A stretch of 64,000 bases of DNA from Acytostelium subglobosum LB1 (GCF_000787575.1 NW_012236503.1:326366-390365); one strand, 5' to 3'; positions 22,175 to 33,696 are shown, counted from the first letter of the stretch. Numbers and translations are program-made. Notes: generated by a model not told the origin, from the letters alone.

Positions 22175-22957
22175 ATGTCAAGTACACCATCTACACCATC
22201 AACACCATCGACACCATCGACAACAACAACATCAACAACAACAACACCTTATGTACCACAACAACAACCACAACAACAGTTGAATAATAGAGATAGGAGA
22301 TTGAGTGTTGTGGAGAGGGATGCTTTGAAGAAGGTTAGTGAGGTGATTCAACCTCAACATGAACCAGTGGCAAACTATGTGGTCAGTGGCGCAAAGTTTG
22401 GAGTGGTCAGTGGACTGGCGGTCGGCATAGTCGTGCCCCTATTCCTCAAGCACACCGACCGCGTCTCGACACTGCTCAAGTCCGTCTTCAACATGACATT
22501 CGTCAGCACAACATACATGGCATCGTCCTATTACCTCGAGCACAAGCATGTCCTGGCGCCGGGCGTAGCCAACGCCGCTGCCAGTGGCGCCCTCAGTCTC
22601 GGCCTGACTACCGGCCTGCTCGGCGGTCTGCGCCAGGCACCTGTCGGCGCGGTGGCGGGCAGTGTGATCGCTGGAGTCGGTCACTGGACCTATTATAACG
22701 TCATCAACTCGAAATCAAAGGATGCCGCTGCCTCTGGAACAATCAAACTGACGCCACAACAACAGATTGATCGGGCCAATGAGCTGATCAACAGACACAA
22801 ACTCCAACTGCCACCATCAGACATGCAACTCTACCAACAACTTCTCGATGATATTGCACATCCCAAACAAGACCTGTCAAGCTACATTCAACAACTCTTC
22901 AGTGGCAACTCATCATCGCCATCATCATCAACAGGAAGCAAAGAGCACAAAGAATGA
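22175..22957 (+). CDS. Small Gly/Ala-rich membrane protein, Tim17-like impression
   Basis: 260 residues, single exon. Residues 1-30 are Thr-Pro-Ser repeats and 30-75 are polar. Residues of about 68-178 hold three or four short hydrophobic segments rich in Gly and Ala (GAKFGVVSGLAVGIVVPLFL, ANAAASGALSLGLTTGLLGG, VGAVAGSVIAGVGHW). Spaced small residues resemble the GxxxG helices of Tim17/22/23-type channels, but the family signature is not clear. The tail is Gln- and Ser-rich. I expect an organelle membrane protein, probably mitochondrial; function unknown. Confidence 0.7.
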   Translation: MSSTPSTPSTPSTPSTTTTSTTTTPYVPQQQPQQQLNNRDRRLSVVERDALKKVSEVIQPQHEPVANYVVSGAKFGVVSGLAVGIVVPLFLKHTDRVSTLLKSVFNMTFVSTTYMASSYYLEHKHVLAPGVANAAASGALSLGLTTGLLGGLRQAPVGAVAGSVIAGVGHWTYYNVINSKSKDAAASGTIKLTPQQQIDRANELINRHKLQLPPSDMQLYQQLLDDIAHPKQDLSSYIQQLFSGNSSSPSSSTGSKEHKE

Positions 22958-24093
22958 TTGATTGATTGGTGTCAATGAATGGAGTGAGTTAATGAATGAT
23001 CATGATCATTGTACAATTACAAAAACGAGGACTTCATTTACTTGAGGAGAGATAGAGTATCTGTTTGATTGGTCGTTGAAGATCCCAGGGTGTTCCCTTT
23101 GCAAGCCCCCCAACACATCAATGATCACACCCCCAATACTACACCATTTGTGGACCATCAAAAACATTTTGGGTCCTCCGACGGACGGGAAACTGGTTTG
23201 CTCTGTGATTATGTCACGCACTAGATCAGTGTGTGTGGGTGGCTGGGAAGGGGTGTGTGGGACGTGATCAGTTGTTCTGTTGATGTGAAGTGATAGATAG
23301 AGTATCAGAGTGTGGTAAATTATTAAATAATAAATGAAAGGGACCCAGAGACTGCCAATGAAGTATCAAGTAACCCAGTTCCCACCTAGTCACTCATCCC
23401 TCGAGACCTCTCTCCTTCACTTTACACTCGACACGACTACTCTGAGTCCCTCTTCATCCAAGTCCATAGTCTATTCACCTTCTTCTTACTCAAACTTATA
23501 TTAATCTTTCATTCAATCATTTATATATCTTCACTCTGACTTTGGTCTTTGCCAAGTTATCCCCCACACTCTTTCTATCTTTCTCTCAAGGTATGTTTCA
23601 ATCATTCATTCAATCACAATCAATCAATCAATCAATCAATCACAATCAATCTTGATGTCATCAATGTTTGAAGATGATGGGTACCAGTCGAGTCGACCGT
23701 TATATCGGACGCGAACACTGCCTAAATTCGAAAGAGATAGAACACAAGTAGAAGTAGTGTTGACATGTTAAGACGACCGAAGTGATCTGACGAATGCGGC
23801 AGGTGTGGGGGTGTGCGTGTGGACTCACAACAAAAGAACAAGATCTGTTCTTGTGCCAGTGAATTGAAATTTCCCACGCTCACACCTAAGGTTGCTCCTT
23901 CACTCACGACACACATGAAGGCGATCATTCATTTATTCACAACTCATATTCATTCGTCGCACTCTCTCCACTCCCTCACACACCTAAGTTATCTTTATGA
24001 CTTTGAAGATACACATAATATAATATATTAACTTACATCATTACATTATTAGATATTAATATACATATATATACATATACACACATTTAAAGA
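22958..24093. other. Upstream region of the glutamate dehydrogenase gene
   Basis: No gene is seen. Stretch 23380-23590 is strikingly C/T-rich on the plus strand and ends in CAAGGTATGT at about 23588, a good splice donor followed by TCAA repeats. It may be a 5' untranslated exon of the downstream gene. The ORFs at 23006-23267, 23722 and 23813 have no coding features. Confidence 0.4.
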
Positions 24094-27000
24094 ATGAACA
24101 GTGCATTGACAATTAGCCAAGAGATTGCTCATAATAATGGAAGAGTGCCAACATATTTCACTCAGGAGGATAGCCACTCATTGAGCGCTTTGCTGGAGGA
24201 GTGCGCATTCAAGGCACAGGCCACAGAGGTCAAGCAGATCCTGGCCAAGGAGTGTTTGATCGAGGGCAGCCGCATCGATCCCGAGGTCGACTGGTTCTAC
24301 TGCAAGTTGGGCATTGACGCCAACTACTTTGAGTCGACGCCCGCCATGGTCGTCGCCAAGCACATCCTGTCGCTGTACGCCGCCAAGATGGTGTCGCACG
24401 CCACCGGCTCCAAGCTCGAGGTGCAGCTGCAGTCCAAGACCGAGGGCTCCGCCACCTTCATCACCCCCTCCAACCCAGGCAAGCGTGACTCACCCGCCAT
24501 GTCCATCGAGCAGTTCATCGAGTCCAACTACTTTGGCGAGGGCTACCACGCCGACGAGCGCCTCAACCAGGCCGCCCTCAAGCAGACCACCTCGCTGCCC
24601 CAGTCCGCCCACGGCTTCCGTCTGGCCTGCTACCGTACCACCGGCACCGTGTCCAACGCGTCGCCCATCCATCTGCGTCTCTACTACCTGACCAAGCCAG
24701 TGTTCACCACCGGCGACGCCGCCGTCGCTGAGACCGAGACCGACCTGACCAAGATCGGAGACATCAGCTTCCTGGCCCGCTCCAGCGACAACACCAAGAT
24801 GATCTACCAGGAGGTCATGAACGAGGTCGTCACCCGTCTCGGCCCAGTCATCCGTCATTACCCATACCAGACCAACGGTGCCCGTCTGGTCATCGCCTAC
24901 CGTCGTGGCTCCACCCACTCCTACTGGTCCGCCGTCTCTGAGCTCTACCACTTCCACCAGATGTACGCTACCCACAAGTACGTCGAGCAGTTCTCCAACG
25001 GAATCGTCATCTACTCTGTCTACCTTCGTCCACTCGTGCCCGAGGTTGACATTAACACCCTCATCGACAAGATTGCTGAGCAGGTATGTTTGTTTAACAA
25101 GTTGATTGATCGATCACAGACACCTAACCATCTCATACTCAATCAATCAATCAATCAATGTTGTAGGCTTCACTCGTATACGTTCTGCCACGTACATCTT
25201 TGACTCCACTCTTCCATTCACATCAACTTTCATTCCCAGAGGTGACATACGCCTACGTCGGATGGAAGTTTGCCTATCAATTCCTCAACAGATACGCCAC
25301 TGAGTACTCATCGCTGGCCGCCGCCATCGGAGACGACTCCTCCAAGCAGTCACTGCTCGCCCAGCTCAAGACTCGTCTGAGCAAGGACACCTTCACTGAG
25401 GGCCGTGTTCGCGACGCCCTGCTGCAGTACCCAGAGCTGGTCAAGCTGCTGTACAGCGACTTTGAGAAGTACCACTTTGGCGCCAAGAAGGCCGCCAAGT
25501 ACGACGTCACCCACGGCCAGGAGATCATCGCTCACATCAAGCGTGCCGTCAACAACGAGCTCGACAGCCAGATCTTCACAGCCATCCTGTCGTTCAACCG
25601 TCACTTGCTCAAGACCAACTTCTACAAGCAGACCAAGACCGCGCTGGTCTTCCGTCTGGAGCCCGGCTTCCTCTCCACCAAGGAGTACATCTCGCGCCCA
25701 TTCGCCGTCTTCTTTGTCGTCGGTTCTGAGTTCCGTGGCTTCCACATCCGTTTCCGTGACATTGCTCGTGGAGGTATCCGTATCATCCGCTCGCAGAACA
25801 CCACCCAGTACGACCACAACTCCTCGTCCGTGTTTGACGAGAACTACAACTTGGCCTCCACCCAGCAGTCCAAGAACAAGGACATCCCAGAGGGTGGCAG
25901 CAAGGGCACCATCCTGCTGAGCGCCGACCATCAGGGCAAGGCTGAGGTTGCCTTCCGCAAGTACATCGACGGTCTTTTGGACCTTTTGCTGCCCAATGAG
26001 GAGATCGTTGATCACTACGCTCAAGACGAGATCCTCTTCCTCGGACCAGACGAGGGAACTGCTGACTTCATGAACTGGGCCTCTGCCCACGCCAAGCAAC
26101 GTGGTGCTCACTTCTGGAAGGCCTTCACCACCGGCAAGTCATTGTCGCGCGGAGGTATCCCACACGACCTCTACGGAATGACCACCCGTTCGATCCATCA
26201 GTACGTCCTGGGCACACTCGAGAAGCTCGGAATGGACGAGTCCAACGTCAGAAAGTTCCAGACTGGAGGTCCAGACGGAGATCTGGGCTCCAATGAGGTC
26301 AAGATCTCAAAGGACAAGACCATCGGAATCGTCGACGGAAGTGGAGTGTTGTACGACGAGGCTGGATTGGACCGCGAGGAGATCAACCGTCTGGCCACCA
26401 AGCGTCAGATGGGTCGCTACTTTGACAAGACCAAGCTCAGCGCAAAGGGCTTCTTTGTCGATGTTGCCGACAACGACGTCACCTTGCCAAGTGGCGAGAT
26501 CGTCGAGAGCGGATTGATGTTCCGTAACAACTTCCATCTGCACCCACTGGCCGCCGCCGACCTGTTCGTGCCATGCGGTGGTCGTCCAGAGGCTGTCGGT
26601 CTGACCAACGTTGACAAGCTCTTCACTGCATCGGGTGAGAGCCGCTTCCCAATCATCGTCGAGGGTGCCAACCTCTTCTTCACACAGAAGGCCCGTCTCA
26701 TGCTTGAGGAGAAGGGCGCCATCATCTTCAAGGATGCCTCTGCCAACAAGGGAGGTGTGACCTCATCATCTCTCGAGGTGCTCTCTGCCCTCGCCCTCAA
26801 GGACGAGGAGTTTGACCAGCACATGTGCGTGAAGGACGGCGTTGTGCCAGCCTTCTACGACGCATACATCAAGGACGTCCACCACATCATCGAGAGCAAC
26901 GCCCGTCTGGAGTTTGAGTGCATCTGGAACGAGCACGCCAAGACCAAGACACCACGTACCATCCTCACCGACCTCATCTCCAACAAGATCAACTCGCTCA

Positions 27001-27242
27001 CCGACTCGATCCAGGAATCATCGCTCTGGGACAACGTCGACCTCAAGAGAAAGATCATCTCTGCCGCCTGTCCAAAGACCCTGCTGAATCTCCTGGGAGT
27101 TGACCAGATCATTGCCCGTGTGCCAGTCTCCTACGTCAAGGCCATCTTTGGATCCTACCTGGCCTCTCGCTTCGTCTACGAGTGCGGTTTGTCCAGTCCA
27201 GAGTTTGCCTTCTTCACCTTCATCACTCGTCACCTCGCCTAA
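24094..27242 (+). CDS. glud2: NAD-dependent glutamate dehydrogenase (large type, GDH2-like)
   Basis: Two exons, 24094-25083 and 25167-27242, give 1021 residues, close to the roughly 1040 of D. discoideum and fungal NAD-GDH. The N-terminal 450 residues are the regulatory extension of this class. The catalytic part includes FRGFHIRFRDIARGGIRI, EGGSKGTILL, DEILFLGPDEGTADFM, the glutamate-site region GIPHDLYGMTT, and the nucleotide-binding GGPDGDLGSNEV block. The enzyme oxidises glutamate to 2-oxoglutarate and ammonia, feeding amino-acid carbon into the TCA cycle, which is central to starving amoebae. Codon use is the most biased in the window (GCC, AAG, ATC, CGT), suggesting very high expression. 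Confidence 0.95.
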
Positions 27243-27817
27243 ACTACCTGTTAACATAATCCACCAGCATTCATACACACCCAACATTTATTAAGCAAGC
27301 GCAACAAACAACAACCAACAAGTAGTAAACGTAAATATGTTTAGTTTAAATATCTCTAAATCGTGAACAGTCAATCAATTAATTAATCAATCAATCACAT
27401 GGAAGGACGCACACACTACTTCCAAGATTGATGAACTTTCATACCTTGTGTCGACGTCACATGAATGATGGCGTAAGGTAAGTGGTCATTCTACAAACGA
27501 CACGGGGTCGATTCATTCGTTTGATCGCCTGTTGAATCCAATTTTGTCAGCTGATCATCCAATCGATCAATGTTCGGGGCCAAGATCAAACAACACAAGG
27601 CCCCATAACTTCAAACGTCTTTTACACAAATATCTTTGTGTCATTCACTGGTACTGGACAGGGACATACATGTAATCACTAATCGAACCTACTTCATCAC
27701 CATCAATAATATGTACATATCTAACGTAACGATCATGATTATAAAAGGACCCACCAACTTGGTTCACTCTTTCAATCAATCAATCAATCAGCTTAACAAA
27801 TACACAATCAATCAAGA
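27243..27817. other. Intergenic region
   Basis: AT-rich spacer. A CCCCATAAC block at 27601-27609 resembles the upstream element reported before dictyostelid small RNA genes, and a 61-codon ORF at 27636 is unconvincing. TCAA repeats lie at about 27775-27791, just before the next start. Confidence 0.4.
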
Positions 27818-29742
27818 ATGATTAGTAACAAGACACCATTGCCACTTATAAATCCAGGCACTCGCCTTGAATGGTATAATGCCATGTCCGCACAGTTGAA
27901 CCAGATTTGTAATCCAACTTCCATTCCCAACAATACCTATGACACTTATGAGACTGGTATGTAGTGACCATCCACCGAAACCTGGAACCATTCAAATCAA
28001 ATATACTGACACTCAATCAAATAGTTAAGTACGCAGTTATTGGATTGGCCTCTTGTATTCCAGTTTATGGTACACCTATTGCTGCCGCATTGTGGTTCAT
28101 CACCACTGCAGTGGAGGGCTTCATCTCAAAGGACTCTGACCTCAACAACTACATATCAATGTGCAAGTTGATTGACAACAAGATTGCTGACTATGATTAT
28201 AGTGGCCTGTTGGTCGAGCTCAAGAACTGTGCCGACCGTCTCAACGACTATGTCGTCGCCTACAACAATTGGAAGGCCACACCCAATGTCACCATGCAGA
28301 ACACTCTGTTGGGCGCGTTGACCAATGCTCGCAACCAGTTCTCCACATCCATCAACCACGCCAGACGTCCAGGCTACGAGTTCCAAGAGTTGATGATCTT
28401 CTCAATGATGGCCACCATGAACTTGATGTTGATCCGTGAGGCCATCACAGTTGGACCAACATACGGCAAGCCAGCCGTTGAGATCAAGCAGGACTCTGCC
28501 ACGTTGACCGCGCTGATCAAGGAGTACTCGGCCTACGCCAAGCTGACCTACAACAATGGCATTGCCAAGCTCAAGACCCAGACACCCAACGACAGCAACT
28601 TGTGGAACAACATCAACACTACCCGCAACATGATGATCATCGGTGTGTTTGATTATGTCAATGTATGGTGGACCCTGGACCTGGCCCTCTTCCCCAAGGG
28701 TGGACCAATCCAAGAGCGTGTGCGCTATCTCTACACTCAACTATGCGGCCATCCACTAAAGAAGGACTGGTCCTCAGTGACTGTGCAAGACATCGACCCG
28801 TTCTTTTCCAAGTTCGTGGCTGGCGCCAACGACAACTGGAACTACCAACAGTACCAGGGCGAGTTGAAGGAGTTCCAGAGCAACTGGAACCAAGACATGC
28901 GGGCGTTCATAGACGCCCAGCCAGTCTTCTACGACTATGAAAAGGGTACACGTGCCGGCCACAGGGTCACAGCCGTGAGCGGTCAGCCACTCACTCGCCA
29001 AATCTTCAATGTGGAGACCGACACTCACTCTGGCGCACAGATCAACTACGCCCGCAACCCTCAACTTATCGTCTTCCCAATCATTGCTACCGGCACATAT
29101 GGCGACGGCTCTGACCCCAAGCCCCATCCAATGTTCACCTTTAGGAAGGATTACCTTGCTTTCAACGGCCACAAGATCGCCAACTTGGTGCCAGTTGGCA
29201 TCAACATCCTCGACAAAGACCCATTCCCACCCTTCTCCCCTCTCCAGCCACCACACATCGCCGCATTCAGCATGGGCTTCCTGCCAACGGATGTCTTCCA
29301 CCAGAACGTCGTGTTTGTCGACAAGACAACATGCATTGACGCCCAAAAGTACATCCATCAGACTGGCAACGTCGACTTCATGCCCGACTACTTCAACATT
29401 GGTTACCACGCCATGCGTCTGCCACCCGCCGGCTCATTCAAATTCCGCTTTGACCTCAGCAACACTGGTGTTGGCGCCAAGAAGTTCCAGATCTGGATGT
29501 TTGTCTCGTGTCCCAATGAGAAGTCGATGGCCACGCCCAGCGGCACACTCCAATTCCTCCAGGGTGCCAATGTCGTTGCCAAGTTCAACTGGACTGGTGT
29601 TCCAAGCTCCCAGATCGTCAATGATCCAGCCTGTATTCTAACCCTCCAGCCCAATGGTGACTCCAACATCTTTGAGATCAAGTATCTATTTGGTCAGAAC
29701 AAATTGTACATCAAGTCCATCCTGTTTGTACCAACTGCATAA
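27818..29742 (+). CDS. Delta-endotoxin N-terminal-domain-like protein
   Basis: Two exons, 27818-27956 and 28025-29742, splice in phase to 618 residues. Residues of about 48-290 read as the helical bundle of bacterial insecticidal crystal proteins. They show a hydrophobic early helix with a GTPIAAAL turn, a chain of amphipathic helices, a central hydrophobic helix (FSMMATMNLMLIREA) and the closing VNVWWTLDLALFP helix before a segment containing RVRYLYTQL. The remainder (290-618) is beta-rich, as in the later domains, but diverges. In bacteria the bundle inserts into membranes; its role in an amoeba is unknown and could be defence or an intracellular membrane function. No signal peptide is visible. 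Codon use matches neighbouring amoeba genes, so any transfer is old. Confidence 0.75.
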
Positions 29743-29854
29743 AGTGATATTGATTGATTGATTGATTGAATAATCCTTGTATGACTGACCTGACCCATTA
29801 ATGATGAGATAGTGATGGAGGAAAGTCAACATCATGATGATATGAATATTCATA

Positions 29855-29919
29855 ATTACTTCGATTATCTATTTTATTTGTGTTGTTTATTCTAAAGAGA
29901 TAATAGTAATCGAAGTAAT
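29855..29919. repeat. 13-bp inverted repeat, 39-nt loop
   Basis: The arm ATTACTTCGATTA (29855-29867) is the exact reverse complement of TAATCGAAGTAAT (29907-29919). It lies about 110 bases past the endotoxin-like gene. It could be a 3'-end hairpin or a degraded element. Confidence 0.8.
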
Positions 29920-30032
29920 GGAACCTCAATCTATTCCATTTTTGATCATTTGGTGAGTCGACAATCCAAGTTCGAACGTCTTTCTGACCACACCTTTTGG
30001 AAGCTTCCATTAAAAATCGGCTTGTCTCCAAG

Positions 30033-30060
30033 TTTGACGATCGTCAAAAGATATAAAAAG
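30033..30060 (+). promoter_or_regulatory. 16-bp palindrome abutting a TATA-like box
   Basis: TTTGACGATCGTCAAA (30033-30048) is perfectly self-complementary. Two bases later comes ATATAAAAAG (30051-30060), about 120 bases before the ATG at 30180. The arrangement looks like a dimeric activator or repressor site next to the core promoter of the epimerase-like gene. Confidence 0.65.
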
Positions 30061-30179
30061 GCAAAAACTGGTATTGATGTTCATCATCAAAACAAATAAT
30101 AATCAATCTTAATCAAACAAATAATAATAACAATAATATTAATTCTTTTATTTCAATAATATAATTTTAAAATATAAAT

Positions 30180-31145
30180 ATGGCATCTGTTTTAGTATTG
30201 GGAGCAACTGGAGCAATTGGATTCGAGGTGGCACTGGAGTTCTTGAGGAATGGATACACTGTCTACGGTCTAACCAGATCAGAGGACAAGGCAAAGGAGT
30301 TATTTAAGAATGAGAGTATGTATTATCAATCCATTATTATATTAATATTTAATAATTCCTAACAAATTATTATTATTTTAAATATTTTAGTTATTCCTGT
30401 GATTGGAGCTGTCTCTGACTTTGACAAGTGGATTCCAATCGCTGAGAAGGTTAAGGTTGTTATTGAGGCTGTGGCTGACTTTGAAAATTTGGCCACTGCT
30501 CAATCGATTGCCGATAAACTCAAGGTTGTCAAAGCCAAGAATACTGGTTTGGCCATCATTTTCACATCTGGCGCATTGGTCTATGGCTCTTCAGACAGTG
30601 TGATCAATGAGACTACACCATACAACCCAATGAAGAACCCATTGGTCGAAGCCAAGGTCCAACTCGAGAACCATTATCGCCAAATTGGTGGCATCGTCAT
30701 CCAACCAGTGTTTGTGTTTGGAAAAAAGGGCAGTGCCAGCTCCATCTATTTCGGCTTGGTGGCCAAGAACACTGATGGCAACTTCCAACTTTATGGCGAG
30801 GAGGGACAGTGGCGATCATTCGTCCACTTGACCGATCTTGCCAATCTGTACTACCTTGCCGCTTCCAAGCATGCCAGCGTATCCGGAGAGGTGTTCATCG
30901 GTGTGTCCTACTATCACAAGACTGTTGAGGTCGTGCGCGCTATAGCCAAAGAGGCAAAGAAGGAGGTGAAGTCAATCACATTCGTCTCACCTGTTGAGAA
31001 TCCATTGTCTCAGATTCTATCTGTGTCCAGTGCATCTTCACATCAGAAGGCCAGCACCCTCTTGGGATGGTTCCCAACCCAGCCATCTATCATTGAGACA
31101 CCCACAAGATATTATAACTCTTGGGTCAACAATAACAGCCAATAA
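30180..31145 (+). CDS. NAD(P)-binding epimerase/dehydratase-like protein (extended SDR)
   Basis: Two exons, 30180-30315 and 30391-31145, give 296 residues. The N-terminus has the Rossmann glycine motif (VLVLGATGAIGFEVALEFL), then FTSGALVYGSSD where the SDR catalytic Ser is expected. The canonical YxxxK pair is replaced by PLVEAKVQLENHY, so catalysis may differ or be lost. QPVFVFGKKGS and the substrate-side segment WRSFVHLTDLANLYYLAA follow. Proteins of this type act on nucleotide sugars or small ketones. Codon use is a little more AT-rich than average, and a strong palindrome/TATA promoter precedes it. Confidence 0.85.
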
Positions 31146-31224
31146 ATAAATTAAATAAATTATAATTGTTATTGAACGACTGAGATTCGGATATCTATTT
31201 ATTACATTGGACAGCAGTTCAGTA

Positions 31225-31740
31225 TCAACAACAGTGACAACCAGGGAGACGTACAGGAGCTGGATCGAGAACTACTGGATCATCGTTTCCCTCAATATCT
31301 ACGGCTGCCTGTTCCACTTCATGAGGTTCCTCCTCCCCAATGTTGGCAGCTACTTCGACTTGAATTGGGTGCACCTGAGGTTCTACTTGTTGGGGAGCAA
31401 CTTGATGTTGAAGGTTGTCCAATTGAGCTCGTAAATCAATATTCTCTTGTCTGAGTTGATCCCGCTCAACCCTGAGTGCATCAAGCTCAACCCTGAGTGC
31501 ATTAGCCTGAGTCTGGCGTTCATTCATCAGAACTTCGTGATTGGCGTTGATTAGATCAATTTGGGCCTGATGTCCAGCTGTCTCATTCTGAAGTTGAATG
31601 ATCATTTCCAATTGAGCCCTAGAATATTTTCTTTTTAATGAATATTTATACATCTTTATATCTGAGTTGAACTTTACTTACAAATCATCAACTTCTTCAA
31701 TTAATTGTTGTTGTGGGTTCAGGGGGGGAAGAAATACCAT
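31225..31740 (-). CDS. Small coiled-coil protein
   Basis: Two exons, 31682-31740 and 31225-31618, splice in phase to 150 residues. Residues of about 18-95 form a continuous heptad coiled coil with a repeated ALRVELD/ALRVERD unit. The following segment is acidic and Val-rich. The C-terminus ends PGCHCC, a Cys-rich end that could be lipidated or bind metal. I recognise no family. The 3' end is close to that of the SDR gene (convergent, about 80 bases). Confidence 0.65.
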
Positions 31741-32214
31741 TAATATAATTTATTAATATTAATAAAAATAAGTTTAGATTGCTGGTAAATATTATTTATA
31801 AATCTAATTAAAATTAATAGTTTTCAAAGATTATTAATAGATTGGAGATTGAAACTAGTCATCGAATATTTATACAGGTTACTCAAGGAGATTCTAACTC
31901 ATTTGTAGGGTTCAAATGGCATTCGTTTGTTATTATGATGGAATTAACATCCTGATATAATTACCACCATGGCCATATTGGTAATTCAATCACTTTGTCA
32001 CCATAGCCACTAGAAAAAACACCACAGTTACTACAACTTCGCTTGTTTGATGTCCCCACAGAATCGATTACCACGTCTGAACAAAAGCGACTTAAAGATT
32101 CAGAATATTGATTAACTAATAATTGTGATGAGTGATAGTCATGGATCATCACCATCACCACTCCATCGATCGAAAATAATTGATCAATCGTAATCGTTTG
32201 TTTGAGTGAAACAT
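31741..32214. other. Intergenic region
   Basis: Very AT-rich near 31741-31850. A 66-codon leftward ORF at 31961-32161 with several Cys and Trp may be a relic but has no recognisable domain. Confidence 0.4.
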
Positions 32215-33696
32215 TTAGTCTTTGATTGACATGAAGAACTTCCTTCGTTCTATTAGTATATCATCAAATAGTGTTTCGTCATCTTCTTGGTTGTCTGGGA
32301 TTGATCGTGACTTGACCTGGATCACTGAATTGATAATTGGGTAAATTGATTGTGTACCTAGAATAGTGGCCATTACAGAGTCATCACTCAAACATTGTTC
32401 CAGTTGATCAATTGGTATGATTATCTTGTCCGGCCATCTATTGGATGTGATTGTCAAATGATCGACCTGAGAAATATTCGATGATGATGATGTAGATCGA
32501 GTGATCATCATCTTAAAGTCATTGAACAATATTGAATCTAGTGTTTGGTGATACTGCCTAATGATTCGCGTCGTCCATTTCTTGAGTTGACCCTTCTCGA
32601 TGGCCAGACCTTGATCCAAGAAGAACCTTATGTTTGGTGCCGTGATTGGTTCATCATTATCCAACAATTCATCAAAGATATCATCAAGATCAAAGTAACC
32701 CATAACAACAACGGTGAACTCTTTGAGCATTGGATATTGATGATGAGGAATTTCATCGAGACAATTCTCCATGCCATTTTCACCATCGCTAATGACCAAT
32801 GTCAGTGACTCCAGTGATGATAGAGTGTCTTGGTACACTCTTTGTCGGTCTTGGGGTGATACCATCTCGAACAGAACTATCATTTCGTCGTCGTTGTCAT
32901 CACATTGAGAGGCGGTACCGCCTTTACCATCCCCCTTGAACTTCATTGAATGTTCGAATTCGTCCACATTGCTAACAAGGTCTTTACGCTTGCACAACAC
33001 ATAATTGTCACGTTTGATGTACTTGGAGTGAGGAGTGGGACAACATCTGCCCTCCCATGCCGACCAACGATTGTCCACAAACCTACAATGACACCAGCCT
33101 TCTCTCTTTGGAGAGCCTGGCTCCTGATAGCAATCAGGGCGGTTGATGGTCATCTTGCGAACATTCTTCAAGACACAATGTCGTCGAGCAATGTGATCGT
33201 ACCAATCAGTGCACTTGTAATGACCATAGTAATTGTCGGGTATTGTGACGATGTAGACATGATCATACAACAGTGACACCAGACGAAAGAATCGCCAACA
33301 TACCAAGTCGCATTGAATCCATTCCTCAATGTTATCAATACCCTGATCACAAATCAGAAGTCGAAGTATGTATTCTTGAAGATAACGAGGAAGTGACGGC
33401 AATTGAAATGTCTGAGATTGCATGTCATCTTGCTCGACATCATGGTCATGGTAATGCACATTGATTGGCATTGAGGCCGATATTGAGATTGACTGAGTGA
33501 TTGATTGATCTTGTATATAATGTGGAAGTGGCTTTCCTGTCAGATGAGAGTGAAAGCGGGGCGGGTTCTGTCGGAGTCCAGCACTTTGATGCGCTTCATG
33601 TTGTCGTTCATCATGTTCATCAGTGATTAAGGGTTGAGAAGTAGTTTGAATCACTCTATTATTAAATGGTCGTAGGATCGAAAGGTATTGACCCAT
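32215..33696 (-). CDS. F-box-like protein, dictyostelid family
   Basis: 493 residues, one exon. Residues of about 99-150 (LPSLPRYLQEYILRLLICDQG to LVCWRFFRLVSLLYDHVYI) read as an F-box-type helical motif, as in dictyostelid FNIP/F-box families. Next comes a His/Cys-rich stretch (about 165-240, with WCHCRFVDNRW and CCPTPHSKY). A long LRR-like or alpha/beta region follows, without clear repeat periodicity. F-box proteins recruit substrates to SCF ubiquitin ligases; the assignment rests on the motif alone. The N-terminus MGQYLS matches an N-myristoylation consensus, unusual for an F-box protein. A damaged copy of the F-box segment lies just upstream. Confidence 0.65.
   Translation of the reverse strand: MGQYLSILRPFNNRVIQTTSQPLITDEHDERQHEAHQSAGLRQNPPRFHSHLTGKPLPHYIQDQSITQSISISASMPINVHYHDHDVEQDDMQSQTFQLPSLPRYLQEYILRLLICDQGIDNIEEWIQCDLVCWRFFRLVSLLYDHVYIVTIPDNYYGHYKCTDWYDHIARRHCVLKNVRKMTINRPDCYQEPGSPKREGWCHCRFVDNRWSAWEGRCCPTPHSKYIKRDNYVLCKRKDLVSNVDEFEHSMKFKGDGKGGTASQCDDNDDEMIVLFEMVSPQDRQRVYQDTLSSLESLTLVISDGENGMENCLDEIPHHQYPMLKEFTVVVMGYFDLDDIFDELLDNDEPITAPNIRFFLDQGLAIEKGQLKKWTTRIIRQYHQTLDSILFNDFKMMITRSTSSSSNISQVDHLTITSNRWPDKIIIPIDQLEQCLSDDSVMATILGTQSIYPIINSVIQVKSRSIPDNQEDDETLFDDILIERRKFFMSIKD

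Larger units (their letters stand above)
29743..30179. other. Intergenic region with hairpin, palindrome and AT-rich leader
   Basis: It holds a TTGA tract after the stop, the 13-bp inverted repeat at 29855-29919, the 16-bp palindrome at 30033-30048, a TATA-like box and an almost GC-free leader at about 30090-30179. Confidence 0.7.

Noticed and set aside
24490-24975. Long antisense ORF within glutamate dehydrogenase
   Set aside because: It is a shadow produced by strong C/G third-position bias in the real gene; the same applies to 25350-26111 and 28774-29409.
27601-27609. CCCCATAAC resembling a small-RNA upstream element
   Set aside because: The motif is too short, also occurs near 34181 and 48137, and no conserved small RNA ends follow at the expected distance.
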